In this document: piece by piece, positions 6,787-15,374 of the stretch | Numbering within the stretch: the stretch's first letter is position 1 | Layout: every line of letters begins with the position of its first letter | Assembly (NCBI GenBank): GCA_020633625.1 | Contig: JACKDJ010000037.1 | Location: 1-33,501 of the forward strand | Direction of reading: 5' to 3' | Length of the DNA stretch: 33,501 nucleotides | Source of the DNA: Myxococcales bacterium | Lineage (GTDB): Bacteria; Myxococcota_A; Bradymonadia; REDH01 | Program-made: the position numbers and the translations under genes | The notes under the pieces: model-generated | Seen by the model: the letters and a program-made list of their open reading frames with translations, nothing else | Database searches by the model: none | What the model was told of the DNA's origin: nothing

Positions 6787-8652
6787 CTAGAACGCGCCGC
6801 CCAGACCTGCCATCGACGCGGCGGCCGCGAGCCGCGTCATGCTCGACCGCGGCATCGTCACCGACATGACGGCCTCGTCGTGGTCGACCTCCCAGGTCGC
6901 CCCCCGAAACGCGGCGTCGAGCCCGGCGACCCGCAGCGCGAACGTGTAGAACGTGCACACGCTCGGCCAGGCCTCGCTGAACGTGCGCGCCCCTTCCTCC
7001 GACGGGAACTGCCAGCGGGCGCGCAAGATGGGATCGCTGCTCAGCTTCAACGACGCGATCAGCGCCGTCGGGAGCTCCTGCGACGCCGGCATCCCGCCGA
7101 GCTCGAGCTGCGAGAAGCCGCGGAACGTCCAGACGATCGCGGGGCCGTCGGAGCCGGCGCCGGCGAGGTCACCCGCTTCGAGGAGGCCGTTGATCCATGC
7201 GTCGCTCGCGCGCGAAGGCGGGCTCGAGTCCGAGAGGTTGCGGCTGCCGTTCGACCGGGCGCGGCTGTACTCCGCCTGCCGGCGCTCGAGCTCGATCGTC
7301 GCCTGCCCGGTCAGCTCCGTCCGCCTTGCCTCCCAGGCGTCGTGCGCACGACGCGCGTCTCGCTCGCGCTCGTCCTCGCGCTCGCGGCACCGGGTGCGAC
7401 CCACTCCGCGCCGGTCCTCGCAGGGGTCGCTCGCAGGAGCGTACAGCTCGGGCTCGGGCCCCAGCCCGAGCTCGGTCAGCAGCTCCTCGATCGAGGGCGG
7501 CGGCGAGACCTGCTGCGTGGAGCGCTCGAGGGCGCCGTCGAGACCCTGCGGGCGCGGCGCGCCGCGCAGGAGGTCGTCGATGAAGCGCGGCTGCGAGAAG
7601 ATCAGCAGTCGCGCGGTCGGCACGAAGAAGCGGCGCTGGATCGTCGACGCCGCGCCCGGCGTCCCCATGAACCTCCCGTTCTGCTCGGCCCAGTTCACTC
7701 CGCTCGGGTAGGCGCGCGCGATCTGCCCCATCAGGTAGCCGGCGTCGAGGTGGTGCACGGCCGCGATGAACGTCTGCCGCGCGTCCATCGGGTTCGTCGA
7801 CGCCAAGAGCATCGTGTCGACGTCGTCGATGATGTTGATGCCGGCTGCGCGCGAGAGGTCCCGATAGTCCGCCAGGGCGCCAAAGATCGACTCGACCGCG
7901 GCCCGGTGCGGGCTGCGCCGGATGCGGTCCGCGCGAATGATCGCGACGGACACCGCGCCCTCGGGGCCCCACATCCCCACGTCGGTCGCGATCGGGTTCA
8001 CCGTGCCCTCGGGGTAGCGTGCCGACGGGCGAAGGGTTCGCGGGTCGGGCGGCGCAGAGGCCGCCGCTGACCCGTCGCCCCCACCCGGCTCCGGGGTCGG
8101 CTCGGGACGAGGCGTCGGCCGCGGGCGGGGCGCCGGCGGGGCGGCCGGTCCGGAGTCGCCGCCCTCCGCCACGACCACCGGGGCGGGTTCCGGCTCCTCC
8201 GGCGTCTCCGGCTTCGCCTCGTCTGGCGGCGTCTCGTCGGGCGTGTCCGGCCCGGCGACCTCCTCGGGGGGCTCCTCGGCCGGCGCCGGCTCGCCGGACC
8301 CCGCCGGCGGAGGCGCGGGCTCGACGTACTCTACCGGCGGCTCTTCGACAGGCTCTTCGGGGGTCGGCTCTGCCGGATCGTCCTCGGACGGGGCAACGTA
8401 GCCAAGCCGCGCCATCAGCGCCACGCCGGCAGACTCCTCGAACGCGACACGCGGTCGCATCGCGCGTGGCGGGGTCGTCATCAGCGCCAGCATCACGCCG
8501 ACGTGCAGCAGCGCCGACAGGACCGCCGTGACGACGAACGAGCGATCGACGTCGGCGATCCCGCGCGGCATCCGCTCGAGCGACTCCAGCTCCTCGGTGC
8601 TGAGGGCGGCGCTCACGCCCGCGCCCGGTATCTTCTCGTCTTGTTCCGACAT
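6787..8652 (-). CDS. TonB-like Pro/Glu-rich inner-membrane protein, function unknown
   Basis: 621 residues from the ATG at 8652; ATG 8673 or GTG 8682 would add 7 or 10 residues. The cytoplasmic N-terminus (about 45 residues) is followed by one transmembrane helix (VVTAVLSALLHVGVMLALM). A 150-residue Pro/Glu-rich segment follows (PEEPVEEPPVEYVEPAPPP, PRPRPTPRPEPTPEP), the plan of TonB or similar periplasm-spanning energy-coupling proteins. The rest (about 220-621) is a large soluble region with a Glu/Arg-rich helical stretch (CREREDERERDARRAHDAWE), ending in MAGLGGAF. I do not recognise that part, and it is not a standard TonB C-terminal domain. The gene diverges from the M16 peptidase pair. 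A role in envelope transport or assembly is inference. Confidence 0.7.
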   Translation of the reverse strand: MSEQDEKIPGAGVSAALSTEELESLERMPRGIADVDRSFVVTAVLSALLHVGVMLALMTTPPRAMRPRVAFEESAGVALMARLGYVAPSEDDPAEPTPEEPVEEPPVEYVEPAPPPAGSGEPAPAEEPPEEVAGPDTPDETPPDEAKPETPEEPEPAPVVVAEGGDSGPAAPPAPRPRPTPRPEPTPEPGGGDGSAAASAPPDPRTLRPSARYPEGTVNPIATDVGMWGPEGAVSVAIIRADRIRRSPHRAAVESIFGALADYRDLSRAAGINIIDDVDTMLLASTNPMDARQTFIAAVHHLDAGYLMGQIARAYPSGVNWAEQNGRFMGTPGAASTIQRRFFVPTARLLIFSQPRFIDDLLRGAPRPQGLDGALERSTQQVSPPPSIEELLTELGLGPEPELYAPASDPCEDRRGVGRTRCREREDERERDARRAHDAWEARRTELTGQATIELERRQAEYSRARSNGSRNLSDSSPPSRASDAWINGLLEAGDLAGAGSDGPAIVWTFRGFSQLELGGMPASQELPTALIASLKLSSDPILRARWQFPSEEGARTFSEAWPSVCTFYTFALRVAGLDAAFRGATWEVDHDEAVMSVTMPRSSMTRLAAAASMAGLGGAF

Positions 8653-8720
8653 CGGCAGCTCAGTTCGCGGCATCCGTCGCACGCCATCGCGTTCGACGCA
8701 ACCTCGGCTTCACGATTCAG

Positions 8721-8770
8721 CCGTCTATCCACGCGGGCCGTCTATCCACGCGGGCCGTCTATCCACGCGG
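8721..8770. repeat. Three perfect tandem 17-bp repeats in a divergent promoter region
   Basis: The unit CCGTCTATCCACGCGGG occurs at 8721-8737 and 8738-8754, and again without its last base at 8755-8770. The copies are identical over the shared bases. They sit between the starts of the TonB-like gene (8652, -) and the M16 peptidase gene (8880, +), in the middle of a 227-base intergenic region. The spacing of 17 bases is about 1.6 helical turns. It could be a multi-site operator or a recent slippage product. Confidence 0.9.
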
Positions 8771-8879
8771 CTCGGGCTTCCTGCTCGCTCCGCCGCGTGC
8801 TACGCGATGCCCACTGACAGCCCGCGCGGTGCCCCCCGCGACTGCCAACCTCTCGCAGACCCACAGAACAGAGGCCCGG

Positions 8880-10229
8880 ATGCGAGCTCTTGCGAAGTGC
8901 GCGGCGCTGCTCGCGGCAGCGCTGACCGGTCACGCGGCCCACGCCGCAGCGCCGCAGATCGCGATCGACGTGACGACCGTCCAGCTCGACAACGGCCTGC
9001 GCGTCGTCCTCGCCCCGAGCTCTGCAGCGCCGACCATCGGCGTGGCCGTCTACTACGACGTCGGCAGCCGAAACGAGGTCCAGGGGCGCTCCGGCTTCGC
9101 CCACCTGTTCGAGCACATGATGTTCCAGGGGTCCGAGAACCTCGGAAAGGGCGAGCACTTTCGCCAGATCAGCCGAAACGGTGGGCGCATGAACGGCACC
9201 ACCTCCGAGGACCGGACCAACTACTTCGAGTCCCTCCCGGCCGATCAGCTCGAGCTTGCCCTGTGGCTCGAGTCCGACCGGATGCGCTCACTGGCCATCA
9301 CGCAAGAGAACTTCGAGAACCAGCGCGAGGTCGTCAAAGAGGAGCGACGCCTGCGCGTCGACAACGTCGCGTACGTCCCGGCGCAGCTCGAGTTCAACGA
9401 GCTCGCGTACTCCGACTTCCCCTACTCCCACAGCGTCATCGGCTCGATGGCGGACCTCGACGCCGCCACCCTCGCCGACGTGCAGGCCTTCTTCGACACC
9501 TACTACGCGCCCAACAACGCCGTCCTTGGCATCTCCGGCGACTTCGACCCCGACCAGGCGCTCCTGCTGGTCGAGGCGTACTTCGGCGACATCCCGGCCG
9601 GCCCGGCGCCGCCGGCCGTCGTGATCGACGAGCCCGTCCAGCGCGAGCGCCGCGAGCGAACCGTCGACGACCCGTTCGCCTCGCAGCCCGCGCTTCAGAT
9701 CGGCTGGCAGTGCCCGGCGGCCGACCACGCCGACGCCCCCGCCCTCGCACTGCTCGGCAACCTCCTCGCCGCCGGAGAGTCCTCGCGGCTCTACGACCGC
9801 CTCGTGCGCCGCGACGCGATCGCGCTCAACGTCACCGCCGGCGCCGACGGACGCCGAGGCCCAGACATCTTCTCGATCTGGGCGACCGCGAACGGCGCAG
9901 AGCCCGCCGCGCTCCGCGACGCGATCCTCGACGAGATCGCAGCGCTTCGCGACGCGCCGCCCTCTGCCGCCGAGCTCGAGGCAGCGAAGCAGCAGTACTA
10001 CCAGCAGCTCGTCGGCTGGGTCGAGACGAACCTCGGCCGCGCCCTGACCACGACCCGCGACATGCTCTACTTCGGCTCGCCCACGTACTCGCTCGACGAG
10101 CTGGCTGCCATCGACGCGGTCACCCCCGACGACGTCCTGCGCGTCGCAAACGCCTACCTCGACCCTGCCGTCTTCACGGCCGTCTACGTCGTCCCCAAGC
10201 CGGAAGAAGAGCCCACGGAGGCACAGTGA
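8880..10229 (+). CDS. M16-family zinc metallopeptidase, catalytic subunit (secreted)
   Basis: 449 residues from the ATG at 8880, with GAGG five bases upstream; an in-frame start further upstream (8829) is not needed. Signal peptide at 1-23 (ALAKCAALLAAALTGHAAHA). The inverted zinc motif HxxEH is H75-L-F-E78-H79, and the third ligand is a Glu near 155 in VVKEERR, the usual distance in M16. M16 peptidases degrade peptides in a clam-shell chamber made of two homologous halves. Here the second half is supplied by the next gene, which overlaps by four bases and lacks the zinc motif. A periplasmic or envelope location is likely. Substrate is unknown. The gene is unrelated in function to the TonB-like protein as far as sequence shows. 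Confidence 0.92.
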   Translation: MRALAKCAALLAAALTGHAAHAAAPQIAIDVTTVQLDNGLRVVLAPSSAAPTIGVAVYYDVGSRNEVQGRSGFAHLFEHMMFQGSENLGKGEHFRQISRNGGRMNGTTSEDRTNYFESLPADQLELALWLESDRMRSLAITQENFENQREVVKEERRLRVDNVAYVPAQLEFNELAYSDFPYSHSVIGSMADLDAATLADVQAFFDTYYAPNNAVLGISGDFDPDQALLLVEAYFGDIPAGPAPPAVVIDEPVQRERRERTVDDPFASQPALQIGWQCPAADHADAPALALLGNLLAAGESSRLYDRLVRRDAIALNVTAGADGRRGPDIFSIWATANGAEPAALRDAILDEIAALRDAPPSAAELEAAKQQYYQQLVGWVETNLGRALTTTRDMLYFGSPTYSLDELAAIDAVTPDDVLRVANAYLDPAVFTAVYVVPKPEEEPTEAQ

Positions 10230-11785
10230 CGCAGCTCCGCGAAACAAGCGCCCCGAACGGCCCAGGCCGCCGCCGGTCTGCCGACGGCCGCTGCGCCGCG
10301 CTCCGCCGTGTCGCCGTCCGGGTCGCGCTCTCACTGACGGCGCTCGCAGCGGGGGCCTGCGGCTCGAGCGCCGCGAACGTCGTCGACGACCCCGGCCCGG
10401 TCACCCGCCCGGCGGTCCCGACCATCGACCGCACGAGGCCGCCCGAGCCGTCCGAGCCACGCCCGTTCGCGCTCCCGCGCATCGTCGACCGCACGGCGCC
10501 GAGCGGCCTCCGCGTCGTCGAGGTGCCGCGGGCGGGCTTCCCCAGCGTCTCGCTCCGGCTGACCTTCGCCGCCGGCGCTGCGCTCGCCGGGAGCGACCGC
10601 GCGGTCTCCGAGGTGCTCGAGCGCGTGCTCCGCGACGGCGCCGCTGGCATGGATGCACCCGAGCTCGCGGCGCGAATCGACGCGGCAGGACTGAGTCTGT
10701 CGGTCAACGTCGGCGAGGAGTCGACGACGCTGTCCGCCGACGGACTCGCCGCCAGCTTCGACGAGGCGCTCTCGATCATCGCGATGCTCGCGACGGCGCC
10801 GACCTTCCCCGCCGACCGCGTCGCCGCGCGCCGCGACGAGCGCATCGGCGAGCTCGCCCTGCAGCGCTCCCGCGCCTCGTTCCACGCCACCGCCGCGATG
10901 CGCCGAGCCGTGTTTGGCGCCGACTCTCCGTACGGTAGCTCGGCCGCCAGCGAAGAGGCCCTCGCCGCCGTGGACCGCGATGCGGTGGCCGACCAATGGG
11001 CGCACGCGTACGGACCCCGGGTCGCGACGCTCGTCATCGTCGGCGACCTCCCCGACGACGTCGACGCCCGCATCGACGCGGCCTTCGGCGCCTGGGAGGG
11101 CGGCCCGAGCGAGCGCCCCGCGACGCTGTCGCACGCCGCACCCACGCCGGGAGTCGCACACGTCGTCGTGCGCCCGAACAGCGCGCAGACCTCGCTGATC
11201 CTCGTCGGCCCCGGAATCGCCGAGAGCGCACCCAACTACTTCGACGCGCTCGTGGCGAACCAGCTCCTCGGCGGCGGACCGTCGTCGCGCCTCTTCATGA
11301 ACCTTCGCGAAGAGAAGAGCTTCACCTACGGCGCCTACTCGCGGCTCGACACCTTCGCGTCTACTGGCATCGTGCGTGTCTACTCCGACGTCCGCAGCGA
11401 CGTCACGGAGCCGGCGCTCGCCGAGCTGATCGCCGAGGTCGGCCGCACGTCGCTCGACGTCAGCGACGCGGCGACGGAGGCACGCGCCTACCTCGCCGGC
11501 GTCTTCCCGCTCGAGCTCGAGACCAACGCGGCGGTCGCGGGCCGCCTGGCGTCGCTGGCCGCACGCGGCATCGCGTTCGATCAGCTCGAGCGCTACCGAG
11601 GCGCGGTCGCCGCGACCACAGACGCCGACGTGGTCGCGGCGGCGGAGTCGCTCTTCCAGCCCGGCGCGATGGCCGCGATCTTGGTCGGAGACGCCGACGT
11701 CGCGATCCCGGCGGCGCGCGCGCACTTCGAGCACGTCGTTGTCTACGACCTCGACGGGAACGTCATCGAGGCCGACACGCTCTGA
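10226..11785 (+). CDS. M16-family peptidase homologue lacking the zinc motif (partner subunit, probable lipoprotein)
   Basis: 519 residues. The GTG start at 10226 overlaps the stop of the preceding gene (GTGA, 10226-10229) and has GGAG upstream. The signal region ends LTALAAGAC-GSS, a plausible though imperfect lipobox. The M16 fold is recognisable, but where HxxEH should be the sequence reads AVSEVLERVLRDG, so the protein is probably catalytically inactive. The C-terminal half keeps the Arg/Tyr substrate-binding motif (SRLFMNLREEKSFTYGAYSR). This is the classical active/inactive M16 heterodimer arrangement. Translational coupling would give matched amounts. It ends 30 bases from a convergent gene. 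Confidence 0.9.
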   Translation: MTQLRETSAPNGPGRRRSADGRCAALRRVAVRVALSLTALAAGACGSSAANVVDDPGPVTRPAVPTIDRTRPPEPSEPRPFALPRIVDRTAPSGLRVVEVPRAGFPSVSLRLTFAAGAALAGSDRAVSEVLERVLRDGAAGMDAPELAARIDAAGLSLSVNVGEESTTLSADGLAASFDEALSIIAMLATAPTFPADRVAARRDERIGELALQRSRASFHATAAMRRAVFGADSPYGSSAASEEALAAVDRDAVADQWAHAYGPRVATLVIVGDLPDDVDARIDAAFGAWEGGPSERPATLSHAAPTPGVAHVVVRPNSAQTSLILVGPGIAESAPNYFDALVANQLLGGGPSSRLFMNLREEKSFTYGAYSRLDTFASTGIVRVYSDVRSDVTEPALAELIAEVGRTSLDVSDAATEARAYLAGVFPLELETNAAVAGRLASLAARGIAFDQLERYRGAVAATTDADVVAAAESLFQPGAMAAILVGDADVAIPAARAHFEHVVVYDLDGNVIEADTL

Positions 11786-11815
11786 CTCCCCGCGCCTCGC
11801 TCACCGTCCGCGCGC

Positions 11816-12916
11816 CTACCGCCCTTCGGGCCGCGTGAACGTAGGCTCGACCACCGGATAGCCGCGCTGCCGCCAGACGAAGTAGCCCTCGTCTAGGACC
11901 GCCACGTGCGGGAACCCGGCGGCGATCAGGGCGTCGGCGAGCTGGCCCGACACCGCGTGCGGACATCCGCAATAGGTGACGACCCACGCGTCGCGCGGGA
12001 GCGAGTCGAGGTGGCCGGCCGACTCGTAGAACGGCAGGTTCGCGGCGCCGGCGATGTGGCCGGCCGCGAAGTCCGAGCGCGCCCGCGCGTCGAGCACCAC
12101 GAGGCGAGCGCCGGCGTCGAGCGCCGCCTTCACATCGTCGGCTGCGACGAAGCGCCCTTCGCGGAGCTCGAACGACGCGGCGCCCCCGGACGGGTTTAGC
12201 AGCGCCCCGGTCAAGTCGAGCTCGGCGGCCGCCTCGGGCAGCTCACCGGGCGCGCGAGCGAGCGAGCGAAGGTACACGACGACGTCGTCGATCTGCTGCC
12301 GCCGCAGCACGCCGCCCCACCCGGGCATCGGCGTCCCGGTGCGTCCGTGCTCGATCGCGTAGCGCAGGAACTGGTCGCTGGCGGACGCCAGGAACCGCGG
12401 ATTCGCGAGACCGACCGCCACGCCGCCCGCGGCCTCGGGTCCGTGGCACGCAGCACAGTTCGCGTCGTAGACCGCCTGGCCGCGGAGCGCGCTCCCACGA
12501 ACGGGCGCATCGGACAGGGCCACCGCCGGTGTCGTCTGCCACGCCCGAAGGTAGTGAACGACGGCATCGACCTCGGGGTCGCTGAGCGGCCCGCCGTGCG
12601 CCACGCCCCACGCCGACATCGGCGTCCCGGGCCGCCCCTCGGTGATCGCGTCGCGCAAGAATGCGTCCGTCGCCGTGGCGAGCAGCTCCGGGTTCGCGAG
12701 CGCGTGCGCCGCGTCCGCCGCATAACCCTGCCCACGGTCACCGTGGCACAGCGCGCAGTACGTGGCGTAGAGCGCGCCACCGTCGTGAGACCCGCCGCTC
12801 GGCTGCGCGAGCGCCTCGGGTGGGGAGGCGCTGGGCGGCGACGCGTTCGGCCGGCAGCCAGAGAGCGCCGTGGCTGCGACCCACAGCGCGAGGAAGTCGA
12901 GCCGGCGCCAGATCAC
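11816..12916 (-). CDS. Di-heme cytochrome c fused to a rhodanese domain (lipoprotein)
   Basis: 366 residues. The GTG start at 12916 overlaps the stop of the upstream gene by GTGA (12913-12916). Lipobox ALSGC gives a lipid-anchored Cys21. Cytochrome c domain 1 has C54ALCH58 and axial Met in GTPM100; domain 2 has C154AACH158 and GTPM197. Residues about 250-360 form a rhodanese domain (VVLDARARSDFAAGHIAGAANLPF) with the presumed catalytic Cys in TYC316GCPH. The combination suggests a periplasmic electron-carrying protein that also handles a sulfur or thiol group, but the actual partner is unknown. It is translationally coupled to a thioredoxin-like lipoprotein, so the pair may act in thiol redox, sulfur oxidation or cytochrome-linked stress sensing. 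The domain calls are firm; the role is inference. Confidence 0.88.
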   Translation of the reverse strand: MIWRRLDFLALWVAATALSGCRPNASPPSASPPEALAQPSGGSHDGGALYATYCALCHGDRGQGYAADAAHALANPELLATATDAFLRDAITEGRPGTPMSAWGVAHGGPLSDPEVDAVVHYLRAWQTTPAVALSDAPVRGSALRGQAVYDANCAACHGPEAAGGVAVGLANPRFLASASDQFLRYAIEHGRTGTPMPGWGGVLRRQQIDDVVVYLRSLARAPGELPEAAAELDLTGALLNPSGGAASFELREGRFVAADDVKAALDAGARLVVLDARARSDFAAGHIAGAANLPFYESAGHLDSLPRDAWVVTYCGCPHAVSGQLADALIAAGFPHVAVLDEGYFVWRQRGYPVVEPTFTRPEGR

Positions 12917-13812
12917 TGTCCCTGGCCGCCCTGCCCGTCGCCGCCCTGACCCTCGGCGCCCTGGCCTTGGCCGTTCTGGCCCTGGCCGTTCTGCCCGGAG
13001 AGGACAGTCGGCGGTGGCGTGTCCTCCTTGGGGAGCCCGAGCGCCGCGAGGACCTGGTTCTTCAGCGTGACGAACCCTGTCGGCGTCGACAGGTTCGTGT
13101 CGAGGTCGGGGCTCGCGCGCAGGAAGCTGAACAGGTGGCCCTCTGTGTCGTAGACGAAGAAGTCGTCCTTCGCGCCGTCGAGCAGGCCCCACGCGTCGAC
13201 CTCCGCGACGTCCTGAAAGACCGGGAACGACACCCGCTCGAGCAACGCACCTGCCTGCTCAGCGGTCGGCGCGTGGTTGACGATGGCGAACTCCACATCC
13301 TGCCCCATCGCCTCGAAGGTGGCCGCCATCTCCTCGAGCTTCTGGGCCTGCGCGAGGCAGTAGCCGCACGTCGCAGAGAGCAGCGCGACGACGGTGACGT
13401 GCCCGTGGAACGCGTCGAGGCCGTAGATCGCCCCGGCTCCGCAGCTCTGTGGCTGAACGTCCCTCAGCGCCCACAGCGGCCCCTTCCCCCCGATCTCGTG
13501 CGGCTCGCAGCCGCTGGGCTCGCCGGGGGTGGGGGCGTCGTGCACTACCGTCGGTCGCGGCGTCGCGCAGTCCTCGGGCGGTACCAGCGCGGCAGCGGCG
13601 CCCCCGTCTGACGGCGCGGGGGCGGTCGGCGCCTGAGCCGCGGTGGCCTCCGCGGCCGCCGCGGTGGCCTCATCCGCCGAGGGTGTCCCCGATGGCGCCC
13701 CCTCAGCGGCGGCTGGCTCCGGCGTGGGCGTGGGCGCGTGCGAGTCACACGCAGCGAGTGCGACGGCACACACGGCGGTGGAGATCAGGCGCAGGTAGGC
13801 GTGTGAGTTCAT
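12913..13812 (-). CDS. Thioredoxin-like (redoxin) lipoprotein with Gly/Gln-rich tail
   Basis: 299 residues from the ATG at 13812 with GGAG upstream. Lipobox LAAC gives Cys22. An Ala/Pro/Thr-rich linker of about 60 residues follows, then a thioredoxin-fold domain with the redox motif C149-G-Y-C152 in SATCGYCLAQAQ. FDKxx-type contacts are replaced by YGLDAFHGHVTVV. The last 30 residues are a low-complexity repeat of Gly, Gln and Asn (GQNGQGQNGQGQGAEGQGG), unusual for a redoxin. The stop overlaps the GTG of the cytochrome-rhodanese gene. A disulfide exchange or reporting role in the periplasm is likely; a direct electron or thiol link with the downstream cytochrome-rhodanese is an attractive inference. 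There is no in-frame TGA, so it is an ordinary Cys protein. Confidence 0.82.
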   Translation of the reverse strand: MNSHAYLRLISTAVCAVALAACDSHAPTPTPEPAAAEGAPSGTPSADEATAAAAEATAAQAPTAPAPSDGGAAAALVPPEDCATPRPTVVHDAPTPGEPSGCEPHEIGGKGPLWALRDVQPQSCGAGAIYGLDAFHGHVTVVALLSATCGYCLAQAQKLEEMAATFEAMGQDVEFAIVNHAPTAEQAGALLERVSFPVFQDVAEVDAWGLLDGAKDDFFVYDTEGHLFSFLRASPDLDTNLSTPTGFVTLKNQVLAALGLPKEDTPPPTVLSGQNGQGQNGQGQGAEGQGGDGQGGQGQ

Positions 13813-13909
13813 CGTGGCTCCTCGGTTGAGGTGACGTTCGTGGCGTCCGCGCGCCAAAAGCGCAATCCCGGCAGAGCGTGTTCCGGCTCTAGACCGGCGG
13901 TCTGCCTCA

Positions 13910-15307
13910 CTAGTCGCGCCTCGCGTCGGCTTCTCCTGCGAGCTCGGTCGTGTCGACGAACCCCGACGCTTCGGCGTCGCGAGGCATCGGGCGCAGCATG
14001 GGACCGGTCGCCGCAGACCACCCGAAGAGCCGCAACCGGAGTCGCGATGCGCGCAGGTGTCCGCCGAGCCCGTGGGCCGGAAGAATGAACCACATCGAGG
14101 CGGCCGCGGTGAGCCTCGCGACGAACGTCGTCAGAAACACGGCCCGGTAGTCACCGCCGCCGAAGGCGAGCGCCGCCGCGCCGATCAGCGTCCCGCCGAG
14201 CTGAGCGAGCCCGTTCAGGACGTTGACGACGGCGAGGAGCGCGGGGCGACGGCGGGCGTCGGCGCTGTCGAGCAGCAGCGTGTACTGCGACACTTCGTAG
14301 CCGCCCCACGCGAGCCCCGAGAGCGCCTGCGCGAGCACGACGACGCCAAAGCCGCGCGCGAAAAGCCACGGAAACGGCACCGTCGCGATCAGGATCGCGG
14401 CGCCGATGACGACCGCCCGAGCCCCAAGCCGATCGATCCGGCGGCCCCACCCTGGGAGCGTCGCGAGCTTGGTCGCGACGACGACGAGCGTGCCGGCGGT
14501 GTACTGCGCGTAGCTGAGGTGAAGCTCGCCGAGCATGAACGGGCTGAAGTACGGCGACCCGATCGTGACGGCGAGCTGCAGCAGGCACGCCGACGCGATG
14601 ACGCGGCGCATGATCCCGCCGTCGGCGCCGGCGATGGAGCGGACGGCGTCGCGAGCGTCGGCGATCCCTCCGAACGTCGGCTCGGGCGACCGCGACAGCA
14701 GGGCCAGACACGCGACGCGTGCGAGCACCGCGACCGTGAACACGGTCGCGTACCCACGCCCGCCCGTGCCGGCCGCGATCCCCGCAGCAGAGGGCTCGAG
14801 CGCTTGCAGCGTCGCGCCGGCGGCGATGAACGACGCGAACATCGAGATGTAAGCGAAGCGACTGCGCCGAGCGAAGTAGCGTCCGCGCACGGCGGCGGGC
14901 ACGACGTCGCCATACCAAGAGCCCCACGCGACCCCGGCGGCCTGGCCGAGCGCCTGGTAAACACACGCGAGCGCCAGCAGCGCGTCGGCAGTGAGGGTCC
15001 GCCCCCACTCGGCGGCGGCGATGCTCGCCAGCACTCCGATCTGCAGCGTGACGGCCGCCAAGACGACCGGCTTGCGGCGGCCGACAGCGACCAGCAGCCG
15101 CGGCACCAGCACGGCGCCGATCGACCCTACCAGCAGCGGGAGCGCCACCAACAGCCCGACCTTCGCCGCCGGCGCACCGAGCCGCACGGCGTCGGCCACG
15201 AAGTACGCCTCGCCGAACGCGGTCATGACCGAGAAGCACATCCCCTCCCAGATCGAGAGCCGCATCGCGCGGTCGGTCGCCGCGGAGTCGAAGGTGAGGG
15301 TAGGCAT
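13910..15307 (-). CDS. Major facilitator superfamily transporter
   Basis: 465 residues from the ATG at 15307, with AGG upstream. The frame remains open upstream through the 17-bp repeat array, but that part is not protein-like. About 12 hydrophobic helices can be traced: VGLLVALPLLVGSIGAVLVPRLL, QIGVLASIAAAEW, YISMFASFIAAGA, VVIGAAILIATVPFPWLF and others. The first-half loop VAVGRRKPVV resembles the MFS signature (G-x-x-x-R/K-x-G-R-R/K). The C-terminal 50 residues are hydrophilic. Substrate is unknown. It lies 97 bases upstream of the redoxin gene on the same strand. Its own upstream region is occupied by repeat array 1, whose nearest copy is about 70 bases from the start codon, so array-linked regulation is conceivable. 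Confidence 0.85.
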   Translation of the reverse strand: MPTLTFDSAATDRAMRLSIWEGMCFSVMTAFGEAYFVADAVRLGAPAAKVGLLVALPLLVGSIGAVLVPRLLVAVGRRKPVVLAAVTLQIGVLASIAAAEWGRTLTADALLALACVYQALGQAAGVAWGSWYGDVVPAAVRGRYFARRSRFAYISMFASFIAAGATLQALEPSAAGIAAGTGGRGYATVFTVAVLARVACLALLSRSPEPTFGGIADARDAVRSIAGADGGIMRRVIASACLLQLAVTIGSPYFSPFMLGELHLSYAQYTAGTLVVVATKLATLPGWGRRIDRLGARAVVIGAAILIATVPFPWLFARGFGVVVLAQALSGLAWGGYEVSQYTLLLDSADARRRPALLAVVNVLNGLAQLGGTLIGAAALAFGGGDYRAVFLTTFVARLTAAASMWFILPAHGLGGHLRASRLRLRLFGWSAATGPMLRPMPRDAEASGFVDTTELAGEADARRD

Positions 15308-15374
15308 GGAAACCTGCGAGGGGCGCGCGCTTCTACTCGAACGCGCGGCCGACGCAACCTGCCCGACGCAACCT

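Noticed and set aside
8528..10225. Long N-terminal extension of the second M16 subunit
   Set aside because: It overlaps the first M16 gene in another frame and is Arg/Pro-rich. The GTG at 10226 with a ribosome site and signal peptide is the natural start.
12543..12556. An extra copy of the 17-bp repeat core inside the cytochrome-rhodanese gene (GCCCGAAGGTAGTG)
   Set aside because: It encodes the HYLRAW segment of a cytochrome c domain, a common motif there, and is single. It is best explained as coincidence of codons.
13360..13370. Selenocysteine at the redox motif of the redoxin
   Set aside because: Both positions of CGYC are ordinary Cys codons and there is no in-frame TGA.
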